This document shows positions 39,886 to 48,964 of a DNA stretch of 64,000 nt, piece by piece. The stretch lies in contig NZ_CP045324.1 in assembly GCF_009363275.1 (NCBI RefSeq), positions 2,108,001-2,172,000 of the forward strand, written 5' to 3'. The stretch comes from Marinobacter sp. THAF197a (GTDB taxonomy: Bacteria; Pseudomonadota; Gammaproteobacteria; Pseudomonadales; Oleiphilaceae). Within the stretch, counting starts at the first letter, position 1; every line of letters starts with the position of its first letter. Both the position numbers and the translations under genes were made by a program. Under the pieces are notes generated by a model. That model made no database searches. It was given only the letters and a program-made list of their open reading frames with translations, and was not told where the DNA came from.

Positions 39886-40854
39886 ATGACTTTTGCACGC
39901 ATTGCCGGAACCGGCTCCTATCTGCCGGACAACATCGTTACCAATCGCGACCTGGAGCAGAAGGTGGACACCTCTGATCAATGGATTCGTGAGCGCACCG
40001 GCATTGAACAACGTCACATAGCCCTGCCCGGCCAGTCCACCGTGGATCTGGCAGAGCAAGCCGCACTGCGGGCCATCGAAGCCGCCGGCATTGAGGTAAC
40101 GGATATTGACCTTATTGTTTTTGCTACCACCACCCCGGATAAGGTTTTCCCGAGCTGTGCCTGTATTCTCCAGGCCAGGCTTGGTATTCAGGGATGCCCC
40201 GCCTTTGATATCCAGGCGGTATGCAGCGGTTTTGTCTATGCCCTGGCAACGGCTGAGAAGTTCATAAAAACCGGCACCAGTAAGAAGGCACTGGTCATCG
40301 GCGCTGAGGTGTTCTCCCGAATCATCAATTGGGAAGACCGGGGCACCTGCATCCTGTTCGGTGATGGTGCCGGTGCGGTAATTCTTGAGGCCAACGAAGA
40401 AACCGGAATTCTGTCCACTCACCTCCACGCCGATGGCCGCTACGAGGATCTGCTACACGTTCCTTGCGGCGTATCTAACCACTTCGATGCCATTAAGGCA
40501 GGCAATGCGTTTGTAGAAATGAAAGGCAACGAGGTGTTCAAGGTTGCGGTAAACACCCTTGGCCAGATTGTGGATGAAACCCTGCAGGCCAATCAGATGC
40601 GAAAATCCGACATCGACTGGCTGGTACCGCATCAGGCAAACCTGCGCATCATTGCCGCCACGGCCCGCAAACTGGATATGTCCATGGACCAGGTTGTGGT
40701 GACTGTTAATCGCCATGGCAACACCTCCGCAGCGTCCATTCCCCTGGCACTGGATGAGGCCGTTCGGGATGGACGTATCAAACGGGGTGAAACCGTTCTG
40801 CTGGAGGCCTTCGGCGGAGGGTTCACCTGGGGCTCCGCATTGCTGAAATACTGA
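39886..40854 (+). CDS. 3-oxoacyl-ACP synthase III (FabH-like)
   Basis: A 322-residue condensing enzyme. Catalytic Cys is in DIQAVCSGFVYALATAEKFI, His in WLVPHQANLRII and Asn in VNRHGNTSAASIPLALDEA. The glycine-rich C-terminal LLEAFGGGFTWGSALLKY is complete. FabH starts fatty acid synthesis by joining acetyl-CoA and malonyl-ACP; paralogues serve in specialised pathways. The gene is not in a fab operon here, so it may be an additional copy. It is followed 122 bases later by the sulfate transport operon. Confidence 0.93.
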   Translation: MTFARIAGTGSYLPDNIVTNRDLEQKVDTSDQWIRERTGIEQRHIALPGQSTVDLAEQAALRAIEAAGIEVTDIDLIVFATTTPDKVFPSCACILQARLGIQGCPAFDIQAVCSGFVYALATAEKFIKTGTSKKALVIGAEVFSRIINWEDRGTCILFGDGAGAVILEANEETGILSTHLHADGRYEDLLHVPCGVSNHFDAIKAGNAFVEMKGNEVFKVAVNTLGQIVDETLQANQMRKSDIDWLVPHQANLRIIAATARKLDMSMDQVVVTVNRHGNTSAASIPLALDEAVRDGRIKRGETVLLEAFGGGFTWGSALLKY

Positions 40855-40976
40855 TCAGGCGCGGCGCCCTCATTCCCGAAAGCGCTATTATTATTTTCTT
40901 TTAGTATTTTTGGTTCTTAAAAAACTTTGTTAGATTGCTTCTCAGATTCACTATTTCCGGTTCTGAGGAGCGTCTG

Positions 40977-41981
40977 ATGAAACAACTGCTTAAAGGATTT
41001 GCTCTGGGCGCAGCCCTGCTCTCCGCCCAGCCAGCGCTGGCGGCTGATCGCGAGCTTCTCAATACTTCCTATGACATCGCCCGGGAACTGTTCGCGGCCT
41101 ACAACGTGGAGTTCCAGAAGCACTGGCAGGAAAAAACCGGTGAAACGGTCAATATTCGCCAATCCCACGCTGGCTCATCCCGCCAGGCGCAGGCCATCAT
41201 TCAGGGCCTCAAGGCCGATGTGGCCACGTTCAACCAGGTCACGGATATCGATATTCTGCACCAGCGTGGAGAGCTGATTCCCGAGGATTGGGCTGACCGC
41301 CTGCCCAACAACAGCTCACCCTATTACTCCACCATGGCCTTTCTGGTCCGCAAGGACAACCCGAAGAATATCCAGAACTGGGATGACCTGGTTCGCGAAG
41401 ATGTTGCCCTGATCATGCCTAATCCGAAAACATCCGGTAATGGTCGTTATACCTATCTGGCTGCTCTTGGTTATGCCCAGGATGCCTATGGTGACGATGA
41501 GGCAAAAATCGACCAGTTCATGGCCAGTATGCTTGGCCAGGTCAGAGTCTTCGACAGCGGCGGCCGTGGCGCCACCACCACCTTTGTTGAACGCGGCATT
41601 GGCGATGTGCTGCTGACCTTTGAATCCGAGGTTCTGAACATCGCCGATCGTTTCGAGAACGGCGAATACGAAGTAGTCACCCCCAAGGTCAGCTTCCTTG
41701 CAGAGTTTCCTGTGACCTGGATTGACGATTACACCCGCCAGAACGGGACTGAAGAACTGGCAAAAGAGTACCTGAGCCATCTGTATTCTGAAGATTCCCA
41801 GCGCTTGCTGGCCGGGTTCAACTACCGGGTCCATAACCAAAAGGTTATCGAGGAAAACGCAGACCGTTTCCGTGAGCTGAAGTTGAAATCCATCGACGAG
41901 ATTGCTGGCGGCTGGGAAAACGCCATGACCAAGCATTTCAGCAGCGGTGGCAAACTCGACCAGTTACAGCGGCGTCGGTAA
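40977..41981 (+). CDS. Sulfate/thiosulfate ABC transporter substrate-binding protein
   Basis: The periplasmic receptor (Sbp/CysP) of the sulfate importer, 334 residues with a signal peptide LLKGFALGAALLSAQPALA cleaved after ALAA. Family motifs are LLNTSYDIARELFAAYNVEF, IRQSHAGSSRQAQAI, DVATFNQVTDIDIL, IMPNPKTSGNGRYTYLAALGYA and GRGATTTFVERGIGDVLLTFESE. ATG 40977 with GAGGAG upstream was chosen over an earlier in-frame codon so that the signal peptide begins the protein. It is the first gene of a four-gene operon. The 120 bases upstream are strikingly AT-rich, as expected for a CysB-activated promoter, but no precise CysB site can be named. Confidence 0.94.
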   Translation: MKQLLKGFALGAALLSAQPALAADRELLNTSYDIARELFAAYNVEFQKHWQEKTGETVNIRQSHAGSSRQAQAIIQGLKADVATFNQVTDIDILHQRGELIPEDWADRLPNNSSPYYSTMAFLVRKDNPKNIQNWDDLVREDVALIMPNPKTSGNGRYTYLAALGYAQDAYGDDEAKIDQFMASMLGQVRVFDSGGRGATTTFVERGIGDVLLTFESEVLNIADRFENGEYEVVTPKVSFLAEFPVTWIDDYTRQNGTEELAKEYLSHLYSEDSQRLLAGFNYRVHNQKVIEENADRFRELKLKSIDEIAGGWENAMTKHFSSGGKLDQLQRRR

Positions 41982-41990
41982 GAGGCTGAG

Positions 41991-42863
41991 ATGTCTGCTC
42001 CCGCTCAAGTGAGCGCCGCCCCAGCGCGGCGCTTTTCAGGTCGTAGCAAACGGGTATTGCCGGGGTTCGGTTTGAGCCTCGGCATTTCGCTGTTTTTCGT
42101 CAGCCTGGTTTTATTGCTCCCGTTATCTGGCCTGGTGGTGGAAACATCCGGCATGACCTGGGATCAGTTCTGGTTCACGATCACCGATCCCCGGGTGGTT
42201 GAATCCTACAAGGTGACATTGTGGACGGCCCTGGCCGCATCGCTGTTTAACGGTGTCTTTGGCTTGTTATTGGCCTGGGTTCTGGTGCGTTATGACTTTC
42301 CGGGCAAGCGCGTACTGGATGCCTTTGTCGACCTACCATTTGCGCTGCCTACCGCGGTTGCAGGTATTACCCTCGCTACCCTGTTTGCCCAAAACGGCTG
42401 GTACGGCCAGTGGCTGGCCAAGCTGGGCATTGAAGTGGCGTTCACCCCTTTGGGTATTGTGGTTGCCATGGCTTTCACCAGCATTCCCTTTGTGGTGCGC
42501 ACTGTCCAGCCTGTGCTGGAGGAATTGTCACCGGCGGATGAGGAAGCCGCCGTCAGCCTTGGGGCCTCCGATGGCCGGGTCTTCCGCAAGGTCATCTTTC
42601 CGTCATTGTGGCCCGCGCTGGTCACGGGCATCGCGCTTTCCTTCACCCGCAGCCTGGGAGAATTCGGCGCCATCATATTCATTGCCGGCAATACCCCCTA
42701 CGTCAGCGAAGTCACCAGCCTGATGGTATTTATCCGGTTGCAGGAATACGACTACGCTGCGGCCAGCGCCATTGCCTCGGTTGTTCTGTTGGCCTCACTG
42801 GTATTGCTGTTTGCCATTAACCTCTGGCAGGGCCGATACCTGCGCCGTCTGGAGGGCCGATAG
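41991..42863 (+). CDS. cysT: Sulfate ABC transporter permease CysT
   Basis: An inner-membrane permease, 290 residues, with about six helices and the ABC coupling loop EEAAVSLGASDGRVFRKVIFPSLWPAL. LPGFGLSLGISLFFVSLVLLLP opens the first helix and PTAVAGITLATLFAQNGWYG is typical of CysT (CysU). It follows the binding protein gene by 9 bases and abuts cysW without a gap. With CysW it forms the heterodimeric channel for sulfate and thiosulfate. Confidence 0.94.
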   Translation: MSAPAQVSAAPARRFSGRSKRVLPGFGLSLGISLFFVSLVLLLPLSGLVVETSGMTWDQFWFTITDPRVVESYKVTLWTALAASLFNGVFGLLLAWVLVRYDFPGKRVLDAFVDLPFALPTAVAGITLATLFAQNGWYGQWLAKLGIEVAFTPLGIVVAMAFTSIPFVVRTVQPVLEELSPADEEAAVSLGASDGRVFRKVIFPSLWPALVTGIALSFTRSLGEFGAIIFIAGNTPYVSEVTSLMVFIRLQEYDYAAASAIASVVLLASLVLLFAINLWQGRYLRRLEGR

Positions 42864-43721
42864 ATGGCGGCTGAACATCATCGCGTTGGCGATCAACCCT
42901 GGGTGCGCCGCCTGCTCATTGGTACTGCGGTTCTGGTGTCGCTTGTTCTGCTGGTGATTCCGGTCGTGGTCATTTTCTTCCAGGCCCTGAGTTCCGGCTG
43001 GAGCACCTTTACCGGTAACGTGCTGGATCAGTTCACCCTGCACGCCATCGGCCTGACCCTGCTGGTTGCAGCACTGACGGTACCACTCAATCTCATCTTT
43101 GGTACTGCCCTCGCCTGGGCCGTTACCCGGTTCCGGTTTCCGGGCCGGAAACTGCTGGTGACCCTTATCGACATTCCCTTTGCCGTATCACCGGTAATCG
43201 CCGGCTTGCTGTATCTGTTGCTTTACGGCCGGAACGGTTGGCTCGGCGGCTGGCTGGCCACCCACGATGTCCAGTTGATGTTTGCCTGGCCGGGCATTGT
43301 CATGGTCACCGTGTTTGTGACCTGCCCGTTCGTTGCCCGCGAGCTGATCCCACTGATGCAACAGCAAGGCAGTGAGGAAGAAGAAGCCGGCGTGGTTCTG
43401 GGTGCGTCTGGCTGGCGTATTTTCCGGAAGATTACCCTGCCTAACATCAAGTGGGCGCTGATCTACGGCGTAGTACTGACCAATGCCCGCGCCGTGGGTG
43501 AATTCGGTGCCGTGTCGGTTGTTTCAGGTAACATTCGCGGTGAAACCAATACCTTACCGCTGCATGTTGAACTGCTTTATCAAGATTATAACGTGGTAGG
43601 CGCCTTCGCCAGTGCCGCCCTGCTGGCAACCATAGCCATCCTGACCCTAATTGTTAAAGCCTTTGTAGAGTGGCGCCAATCCCGCCCAACGATCCTGACG
43701 CCCGAGAAAGGAGGTGTCTGA
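42864..43721 (+). CDS. cysW: Sulfate ABC transporter permease CysW
   Basis: The second permease, 285 residues, with the coupling loop EEEEAGVVLGASGWRIFRKITLPNIKWAL and the CysW-specific YGVVLTNARAVGEFGAVSVVSGNIRGETNTLPLHVE split over a conserved block. The first helix lies near residues 17-40 (LLIGTAVLVSLVLLVIPVVVI). The ATG directly follows the cysT stop codon. Its own stop overlaps the ribosome-binding region of cysA. Confidence 0.94.
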   Translation: MAAEHHRVGDQPWVRRLLIGTAVLVSLVLLVIPVVVIFFQALSSGWSTFTGNVLDQFTLHAIGLTLLVAALTVPLNLIFGTALAWAVTRFRFPGRKLLVTLIDIPFAVSPVIAGLLYLLLYGRNGWLGGWLATHDVQLMFAWPGIVMVTVFVTCPFVARELIPLMQQQGSEEEEAGVVLGASGWRIFRKITLPNIKWALIYGVVLTNARAVGEFGAVSVVSGNIRGETNTLPLHVELLYQDYNVVGAFASAALLATIAILTLIVKAFVEWRQSRPTILTPEKGGV

Positions 43722-43722
43722 T

Positions 43723-44844
43723 ATGAGCATCACTATCGACCAGATTTCCAAAACCTTCGGCCGTTTCCAGGCGCTGAAAGACGTTTCTCTGGAGATTCCT
43801 GAAGGTAAACTGACCGCGCTTCTGGGGCCGTCCGGCTCGGGCAAAACCACGCTGCTGCGGATTATCGCCGGGCTTGAATCTTCGGACTCTGGCCGAATCC
43901 TGTTTGGCGGCGATGACGTCAGCAACCTGCACGTTCGGGATCGTAATATTGGCTTCGTGTTTCAGCACTACGCCCTGTTCCGTCATCTTACCGTGGCAGA
44001 GAATATTGCATTCGGCCTGGAGTCCCTGCCCCGCAAACAACGGCCGACAAAATCCGAGATACGCCAGCGGGTGGCCAAACTGCTGGAGATGATCCAGTTA
44101 CCGCAACTGGCCGACCGATATCCGGCGCAATTGTCCGGTGGCCAGAAGCAACGGGTGGCCCTGGCCAGGGCCCTGGCAACTCAGCCCCGTATACTGCTGC
44201 TGGATGAGCCCTTTGGCGCCCTGGATGCGAAAGTGCGCAAAGACCTGCGTCGCTGGTTACGGGCGCTGCATGACGAGTTTCATTTCACCAGCATCTTTGT
44301 CACCCACGACCAGGAAGAAGCCCTGGAGCTATCCGATCAGGTGGTGGTCATGAGCCAGGGACAGGTGGAACAGGTCAACGAACCTACCGATCTGTACGCA
44401 CGGCCCGAAAGCCGGTTTGTGTTCGACTTCCTGGGCCATGTCAATGTGATCTCCGGCGTCGTGAAAAATCATAAGCTGGTTCAGGGGGATGCCTGGGTGT
44501 CTCTGCCCGGGCAGAGGTCTGACCAGGAAGCCCAGCTGTACTTGCGCCCCCATGAGGTCCACCTTGCCCGGGCGCCGGCGATTCACGCCCGTTTACCGCT
44601 GCGTATCGAAGCCATCAGTCTGATTGGCTCGGAAGTGCGGATAGAGCTTGTGCCGGTGGGCTGGAACAGTGACGAGATCTGGGAAGTTGGCATGAGCCAC
44701 AACGAATTCGCCCGCCACAACCCAAGCAGGGGTGAACTGTGGTACGCGGTGCCAGACATAGGCCACCTGTTCGTTGCCGATAGTGCCCAGCCACGATCCG
44801 TCGACTGGGCTTATACCACAGCGGCTAACGCCAGTAATATGTGA
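43723..44844 (+). CDS. cysA: Sulfate/thiosulfate import ATP-binding protein CysA
   Basis: The ATPase of the importer, 373 residues. Walker A GPSGSGKTTLLR, Q-loop FVFQHYALFRHLTVAENIAFGL, ABC signature LSGGQKQRVALARAL, Walker B ILLLDEPFGALD and H-loop FVTHDQEEALEL are intact. A C-terminal TOBE-like regulatory domain follows (YLRPHEVHLAR). AAAGGAGG lies upstream of ATG 43723. The frame can be extended by three codons to a GTG, which is less likely. The gene ends 3 bases from the convergent dabA stop. Confidence 0.95.
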   Translation: MSITIDQISKTFGRFQALKDVSLEIPEGKLTALLGPSGSGKTTLLRIIAGLESSDSGRILFGGDDVSNLHVRDRNIGFVFQHYALFRHLTVAENIAFGLESLPRKQRPTKSEIRQRVAKLLEMIQLPQLADRYPAQLSGGQKQRVALARALATQPRILLLDEPFGALDAKVRKDLRRWLRALHDEFHFTSIFVTHDQEEALELSDQVVVMSQGQVEQVNEPTDLYARPESRFVFDFLGHVNVISGVVKNHKLVQGDAWVSLPGQRSDQEAQLYLRPHEVHLARAPAIHARLPLRIEAISLIGSEVRIELVPVGWNSDEIWEVGMSHNEFARHNPSRGELWYAVPDIGHLFVADSAQPRSVDWAYTTAANASNM

Positions 44845-44847
44845 TCC

Positions 44848-47241
44848 TCAGGCCGCCACCCAGCGGCCTTCGGAATACTGCTGCAGGCCGCTGTCATCCA
44901 TCCGCCATAGCCAGAGCCACCGGTTTTCAACCAGGGCTCTGACGTCGTCCTGAGCCTGCAGTACTTGCTCAATTCGCTCTGCTGGCGCGTCGATCACCAC
45001 GGTCAACCGTATGGGTTCATGGCGCAAACGTTCACCATCGTGAACGGATTGCCAGGGTAATCCGATGCGAAGATCGGTGCCGTTGCCCTCGACTACCCCA
45101 ATATTGCCTCCCACGACCGAATGCAGCAGTTTGTTGCCCGCGCCGTAGAGCGACGGCTGGGTAACCGATCCGAAATACTGCAGGTTGATCCAGTTTGCCA
45201 CCACCATCGGGGCCGACATCAGCGCAGACAACACTGAACCTGTATCATCCAGCTCTGGCCTGTATTCGTGAAGGAAACACCGGCCGGCAAGATTGATTGA
45301 ACGGCTGCGGTGCCGGGGCGCAATAATCATGGCGGCGTTGTTTGCCAGCCCCCATTCAGGCCTGACCTCCGCCCAGTTTTGGGTGCGCTTGTTGAGTTCT
45401 TTCAGGAGGCCCTCATCGGAGTGACCATTCAATCCGAGTGTTCCTGCCCGCTCACGGCGTGTGGCCACCGAAGCGCTTTCAAAGCACTGCAATAGTTCAC
45501 TGGCAATCCTTTGATGGCTGGCGGGTATGGCCGTTTCCCCCAGAAGGCGTACCTGATCCGTCACCGTGCAGTGCTCCGCAGCCACAACCAGAGTGCTTTC
45601 CGGCAAGACAATGCTCCGCTCCGCCAGCCCGACGCGCACACTGCGGTCATTAAGCAACTGTGCGGCAATGCTGGCATTAACGTCGCCGTTTTTACCGCCG
45701 CAGGCTCCGCAGGCAAGCCCGGCCTGGTTCGGATTGTTATCGGTATGAGCTCCATGGCCAACCAGCACCAGCAATGGTGCAAAATTGCCGGTCAACGACA
45801 TGGATCTCAGCAGCCCCTCAGCAAGGTTAACCCGCTCTGGATCCGATAAGGGATCTCCGCCATAGCGGTGAAACAGACGGCCTTCGGGCGTCGCCTCCCT
45901 GGTTTTTCGGTTCTTATGCAAGCCGTCCCGAACCAACTTCCATGCCCACGCCAGTCCGGTGGTTTCCACCAACGTAAAGGTTGAGAGGCTACCGTATTTC
46001 GCATGTCGAACCGTTTCCCGTACCTGTTCCCGCCCGTCCAGCCGCTTGTTGCGTTCCAGGTCTGCCGAAAGACTGCCAAGGGTATCAACATAACGATAAG
46101 CCGGCGCCAGCAAACCCGGCAACCGGGCTTCATCGTCTGACGGGCCTAGTTTTTGATGCATCACGGGCAGCCCAAAGAACCCGGCAACACCAAGAGTGTC
46201 TATTTTTGCCGAAGCGCTTTCCAGGTGCCGCCTCAACACCTCTGAACGGACATCAATGCAGAACGCCGCCTGGACTTCAGGGATTCTGCTTGCCGTTTCT
46301 TCGGGTTGTTCCGCCGGGCGCCGTAACCAGTCCCTGAACTGGCGCTGCCATGCCATTTCATAGGCGCGATGCCAAACCCACATCAGTGCATCATCACCGT
46401 GAACGTGCCTTGTCAGCTGCCCACCAGAGACCGCCTGTTGCCATTTAGCCCGCTCATCGGCCGGTAGCGCAGACGCAGCCATCCACTCGCAAGCCAGTAA
46501 CACCGTAGCTAACTGGTGGCAGAGGTGGGATGGCTGGCCGTCGAGGGACGCTCGCCAATCTTCGCCGCGGCACCATGACGCCCAGCCCGGCAGATGCAGC
46601 AGCAATGAATGTCCCGCCGCCGTGAACTGATCTGGAGTATAGGGCAAAGCTTGAGCAAGAAAATCTGCAGCACTCTGCCAATCATCCGGAAGTTGCGCTG
46701 CCAGCGCTTTTGAAGCCAGGCCCCGGGGTCCGGCCATGGATAACCAGTAGCGATAAAGGTCGGTTCCCTTGGTATTCGTCAGCCATTGTCCCTGCCGATG
46801 ATCAAAATACCGACCACAGAGCAGCCCGAGAAACTGCATAGTCTGTGATAGCACATCACCATCACCCGATGGCTTAACGTGTGACAGCGCCAGCCCCGGT
46901 TTCACATCACGTGGCCGTAACCGGGACAGCTGTTCAAGCAATAATTGCGTCGGCCTGTCTACCCCCTGCGCCCTGGCTGCAGCGATCAGGTCGCCCTCTC
47001 GGATACGGCCCCCGTGCCAGGCCTCCAGATAGAATTCCGGCGCCATTAACATGCCTTGCCCCCTGCGGGAAACCAGTTCGATGGCGGCTTCCTCGATACC
47101 CTGATGCCTGTGGCCCCACCAGGGATTCACCGCTATCCACCGATCCAGAGGCCAGCTAGGGGCAATCCGTTTACAGGCCATAGCGACCTGATCAACAGCC
47201 TGCTTCTGATCAACGTCCGGCACGCGTAAGGTGGAATTCAT
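44848..47241 (-). CDS. dabA: DabA, zinc subunit of DAB inorganic-carbon uptake complex (DUF2309)
   Basis: The peripheral subunit, about 797 residues, of a proton-driven CO2/bicarbonate accumulation system. It is thought to act as a one-way carbonic anhydrase coupled to DabB. The predicted zinc ligands are all found: Cys328 and Asp330 in AAFCIDVRSEV, His496 in VLVGHGAH and Cys511 in GLACGACGG, with the same 15-residue His-Cys spacing as Halothiobacillus DabA. Other DUF2309 blocks include WIAVNPWWGHR and FCIDVRSEVLRRHLE. ATG 47241 overlaps the dabB stop (ATGA), which indicates translational coupling. The longer frame upstream lies inside dabB and is rejected. Confidence 0.94.
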   Translation of the reverse strand: MNSTLRVPDVDQKQAVDQVAMACKRIAPSWPLDRWIAVNPWWGHRHQGIEEAAIELVSRRGQGMLMAPEFYLEAWHGGRIREGDLIAAARAQGVDRPTQLLLEQLSRLRPRDVKPGLALSHVKPSGDGDVLSQTMQFLGLLCGRYFDHRQGQWLTNTKGTDLYRYWLSMAGPRGLASKALAAQLPDDWQSAADFLAQALPYTPDQFTAAGHSLLLHLPGWASWCRGEDWRASLDGQPSHLCHQLATVLLACEWMAASALPADERAKWQQAVSGGQLTRHVHGDDALMWVWHRAYEMAWQRQFRDWLRRPAEQPEETASRIPEVQAAFCIDVRSEVLRRHLESASAKIDTLGVAGFFGLPVMHQKLGPSDDEARLPGLLAPAYRYVDTLGSLSADLERNKRLDGREQVRETVRHAKYGSLSTFTLVETTGLAWAWKLVRDGLHKNRKTREATPEGRLFHRYGGDPLSDPERVNLAEGLLRSMSLTGNFAPLLVLVGHGAHTDNNPNQAGLACGACGGKNGDVNASIAAQLLNDRSVRVGLAERSIVLPESTLVVAAEHCTVTDQVRLLGETAIPASHQRIASELLQCFESASVATRRERAGTLGLNGHSDEGLLKELNKRTQNWAEVRPEWGLANNAAMIIAPRHRSRSINLAGRCFLHEYRPELDDTGSVLSALMSAPMVVANWINLQYFGSVTQPSLYGAGNKLLHSVVGGNIGVVEGNGTDLRIGLPWQSVHDGERLRHEPIRLTVVIDAPAERIEQVLQAQDDVRALVENRWLWLWRMDDSGLQQYSEGRWVAA

Positions 47242-48848
47242 GAAGATTCTCCCGATGACAGAACGTAACGGGCTTTTTTCGTCTTTTCCGTGCCCCCCTG
47301 GAGCCATTGCCTGGCCCACCGTCGGGTTACCCGTTCGAACGGTTGATCAAGATACAGGCCCTGGCTGAGCGGCAGGTTCAACCGCTGCAACCAGGCCCAA
47401 TCCGGCCGGAAAAGCACAAGTAGTGACATCCCGGCCAGAAGACCCAGCATTACCCAGGCCACCACAGTGGCCGCCGGCCAGAGCACAAAATTATCTGCGC
47501 CCGCAACCGAAGGCCCCAGTACCAGGTGGAGAAGACCATATAGCGGTACCAGACTGATCGCCATGACGACAACCAATAGCCGGGCACGGGCCGTGCTACC
47601 CGATGGAAGTCCGAGAACCGACGCGGCAACTGCCAGCACCAGTAAGGCCGCCAGTATCGCTTTGCCCTCCACAAGATCGGGAAGCATCCACAGAATGGCT
47701 GCCGCCAAACCTGATGCCACGCCGGCGAGCACCAGCTGCGATGCCCCCGGGCGACCGGAGAAGTAGACCGCCGTGGCCTTTACCGCCCGGCCAGACGCCA
47801 GCAATGAGTGCGCTTTGTATAGTGAGTGGGCAAGCAAATGCAGTAATGCCAGGGTGTAGGCGCCCAGCGCAATCTCAAAGAGCATAAAACCCATCTGTGC
47901 GTTGGTGGACCAGACCAGCGCGTGTTTTACCGAGCTCTGAGTCATCATGGCAAACACTGCCACGATGGCGGTCACGCCGCCAGCGACAAGCAACACGAGG
48001 TGACCCACTGTAAACCCCTCAAACACAGGGAATAACCGCAGCCAGAGGAACCCGCCGAGGTTGATCACACCAGCATGAAGCAGTGCCGATACCGGTGTAG
48101 GCGCTTCCATCACCCGGATCAACCACCCGTGAAATGGAATCTGTGCGCATTTGAGCACGGCGGCAACGGCAAGCAGTACTGACGCGGTCGACAGCTCGGG
48201 GGACGAGCCACCTATTTCCCCGGCCAATGCGTAGATTTCGGGAATATGAAAACTGCCGTAGTGGCGCCAGATAGATACCACAGCACCAATAATCGCCAGA
48301 TCGCCCAGGCGACTGGTAATGAACTTCTGTGCAGCGGCCAACCGGGCTTCCGACCGTTCCGGGTAAAGCGTCAGCAATTGATGCAAGGCCAGGCTGACAC
48401 CAATCCAGGCGAATGCCAGAACCAGAAGATGATTGGTGAATACCAACACCAACACACTGGCCACTGTGGTGAGGAACCAGGGCAGGAACACCGGGAAGGC
48501 GGCATCGCCACGCAGATAATCCCGGGAATATCGCAGAATCACCCAGGAGACAAAACTGACCATCAGCGCCATCCATACCGACAGGCCATCGGGATACAGC
48601 CCCAGCGGTGCCCCCAGTTCCGGCAACCGCGTATCCAGCCCCGCCGACTTCAGCAATAGCAAAAAGCCCACCACACCGGTGACCGCAACCAGCCCTTGCA
48701 GCAAAAACTCCGCCAGGCGCCAGCAATGGTCAATCTTGGTTTTTGATTGAGTCCAGTTGGCGAAGCCGGCCAGCGCCAGGAGCAGGATAGGCAAGGCCAG
48801 CCAGGTAGCCAGGACGGAGGTAGAAAATACGCTGGTGATTGTCGGCAT
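47238..48848 (-). CDS. dabB: DabB, proton-channel subunit of DAB inorganic-carbon uptake complex
   Basis: An inner-membrane protein, 536 residues with about 13 helices, of the NADH-quinone oxidoreductase subunit L / Mrp antiporter family. Motifs include LSVWMALMVSFVSWVILRYSRDYL, then IPFHGWLIRVMEAPTPVSALLHAGVINLGGFL in adjoining blocks (key Lys/His proton-path region), and TQSSVKHALVWSTNAQMGFM. Its pairing with dabA rather than with nuo or mrp genes identifies it as DabB. It is first in a two-gene operon, divergent from a LysR regulator gene. Confidence 0.92.
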   Translation of the reverse strand: MPTITSVFSTSVLATWLALPILLLALAGFANWTQSKTKIDHCWRLAEFLLQGLVAVTGVVGFLLLLKSAGLDTRLPELGAPLGLYPDGLSVWMALMVSFVSWVILRYSRDYLRGDAAFPVFLPWFLTTVASVLVLVFTNHLLVLAFAWIGVSLALHQLLTLYPERSEARLAAAQKFITSRLGDLAIIGAVVSIWRHYGSFHIPEIYALAGEIGGSSPELSTASVLLAVAAVLKCAQIPFHGWLIRVMEAPTPVSALLHAGVINLGGFLWLRLFPVFEGFTVGHLVLLVAGGVTAIVAVFAMMTQSSVKHALVWSTNAQMGFMLFEIALGAYTLALLHLLAHSLYKAHSLLASGRAVKATAVYFSGRPGASQLVLAGVASGLAAAILWMLPDLVEGKAILAALLVLAVAASVLGLPSGSTARARLLVVVMAISLVPLYGLLHLVLGPSVAGADNFVLWPAATVVAWVMLGLLAGMSLLVLFRPDWAWLQRLNLPLSQGLYLDQPFERVTRRWARQWLQGGTEKTKKARYVLSSGESS

Positions 48849-48923
48849 AACGAACTCCTTTTGCGAACAGAGCCACTTTGCCGATTATGAATTCATAGAT
48901 AAAATGGTTTATAAAGATCAAAC

Positions 48924-48942
48924 TGTTCTTCAAAAGAGAACA
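48924..48942. promoter_or_regulatory. Candidate LysR operator between dabB and regulator
   Basis: A perfect 6-7-6 inverted repeat, TGTTCT-TCAAAAG-AGAACA, is in the 116-base divergent interval, 22 bases upstream of the LysR start. It contains the T-N11-A type spacing expected of LysR sites. Confidence 0.58.
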
Positions 48943-48964
48943 AAGGCAAAGCCGGGGAATATCC

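Noticed and set aside
40910..40936. Possible sigma-70 promoter upstream of the sulfate operon
   Set aside because: The best hexamer pair has a 15-base spacer and poor match. The region is AT-rich, but no promoter or CysB site can be defined.
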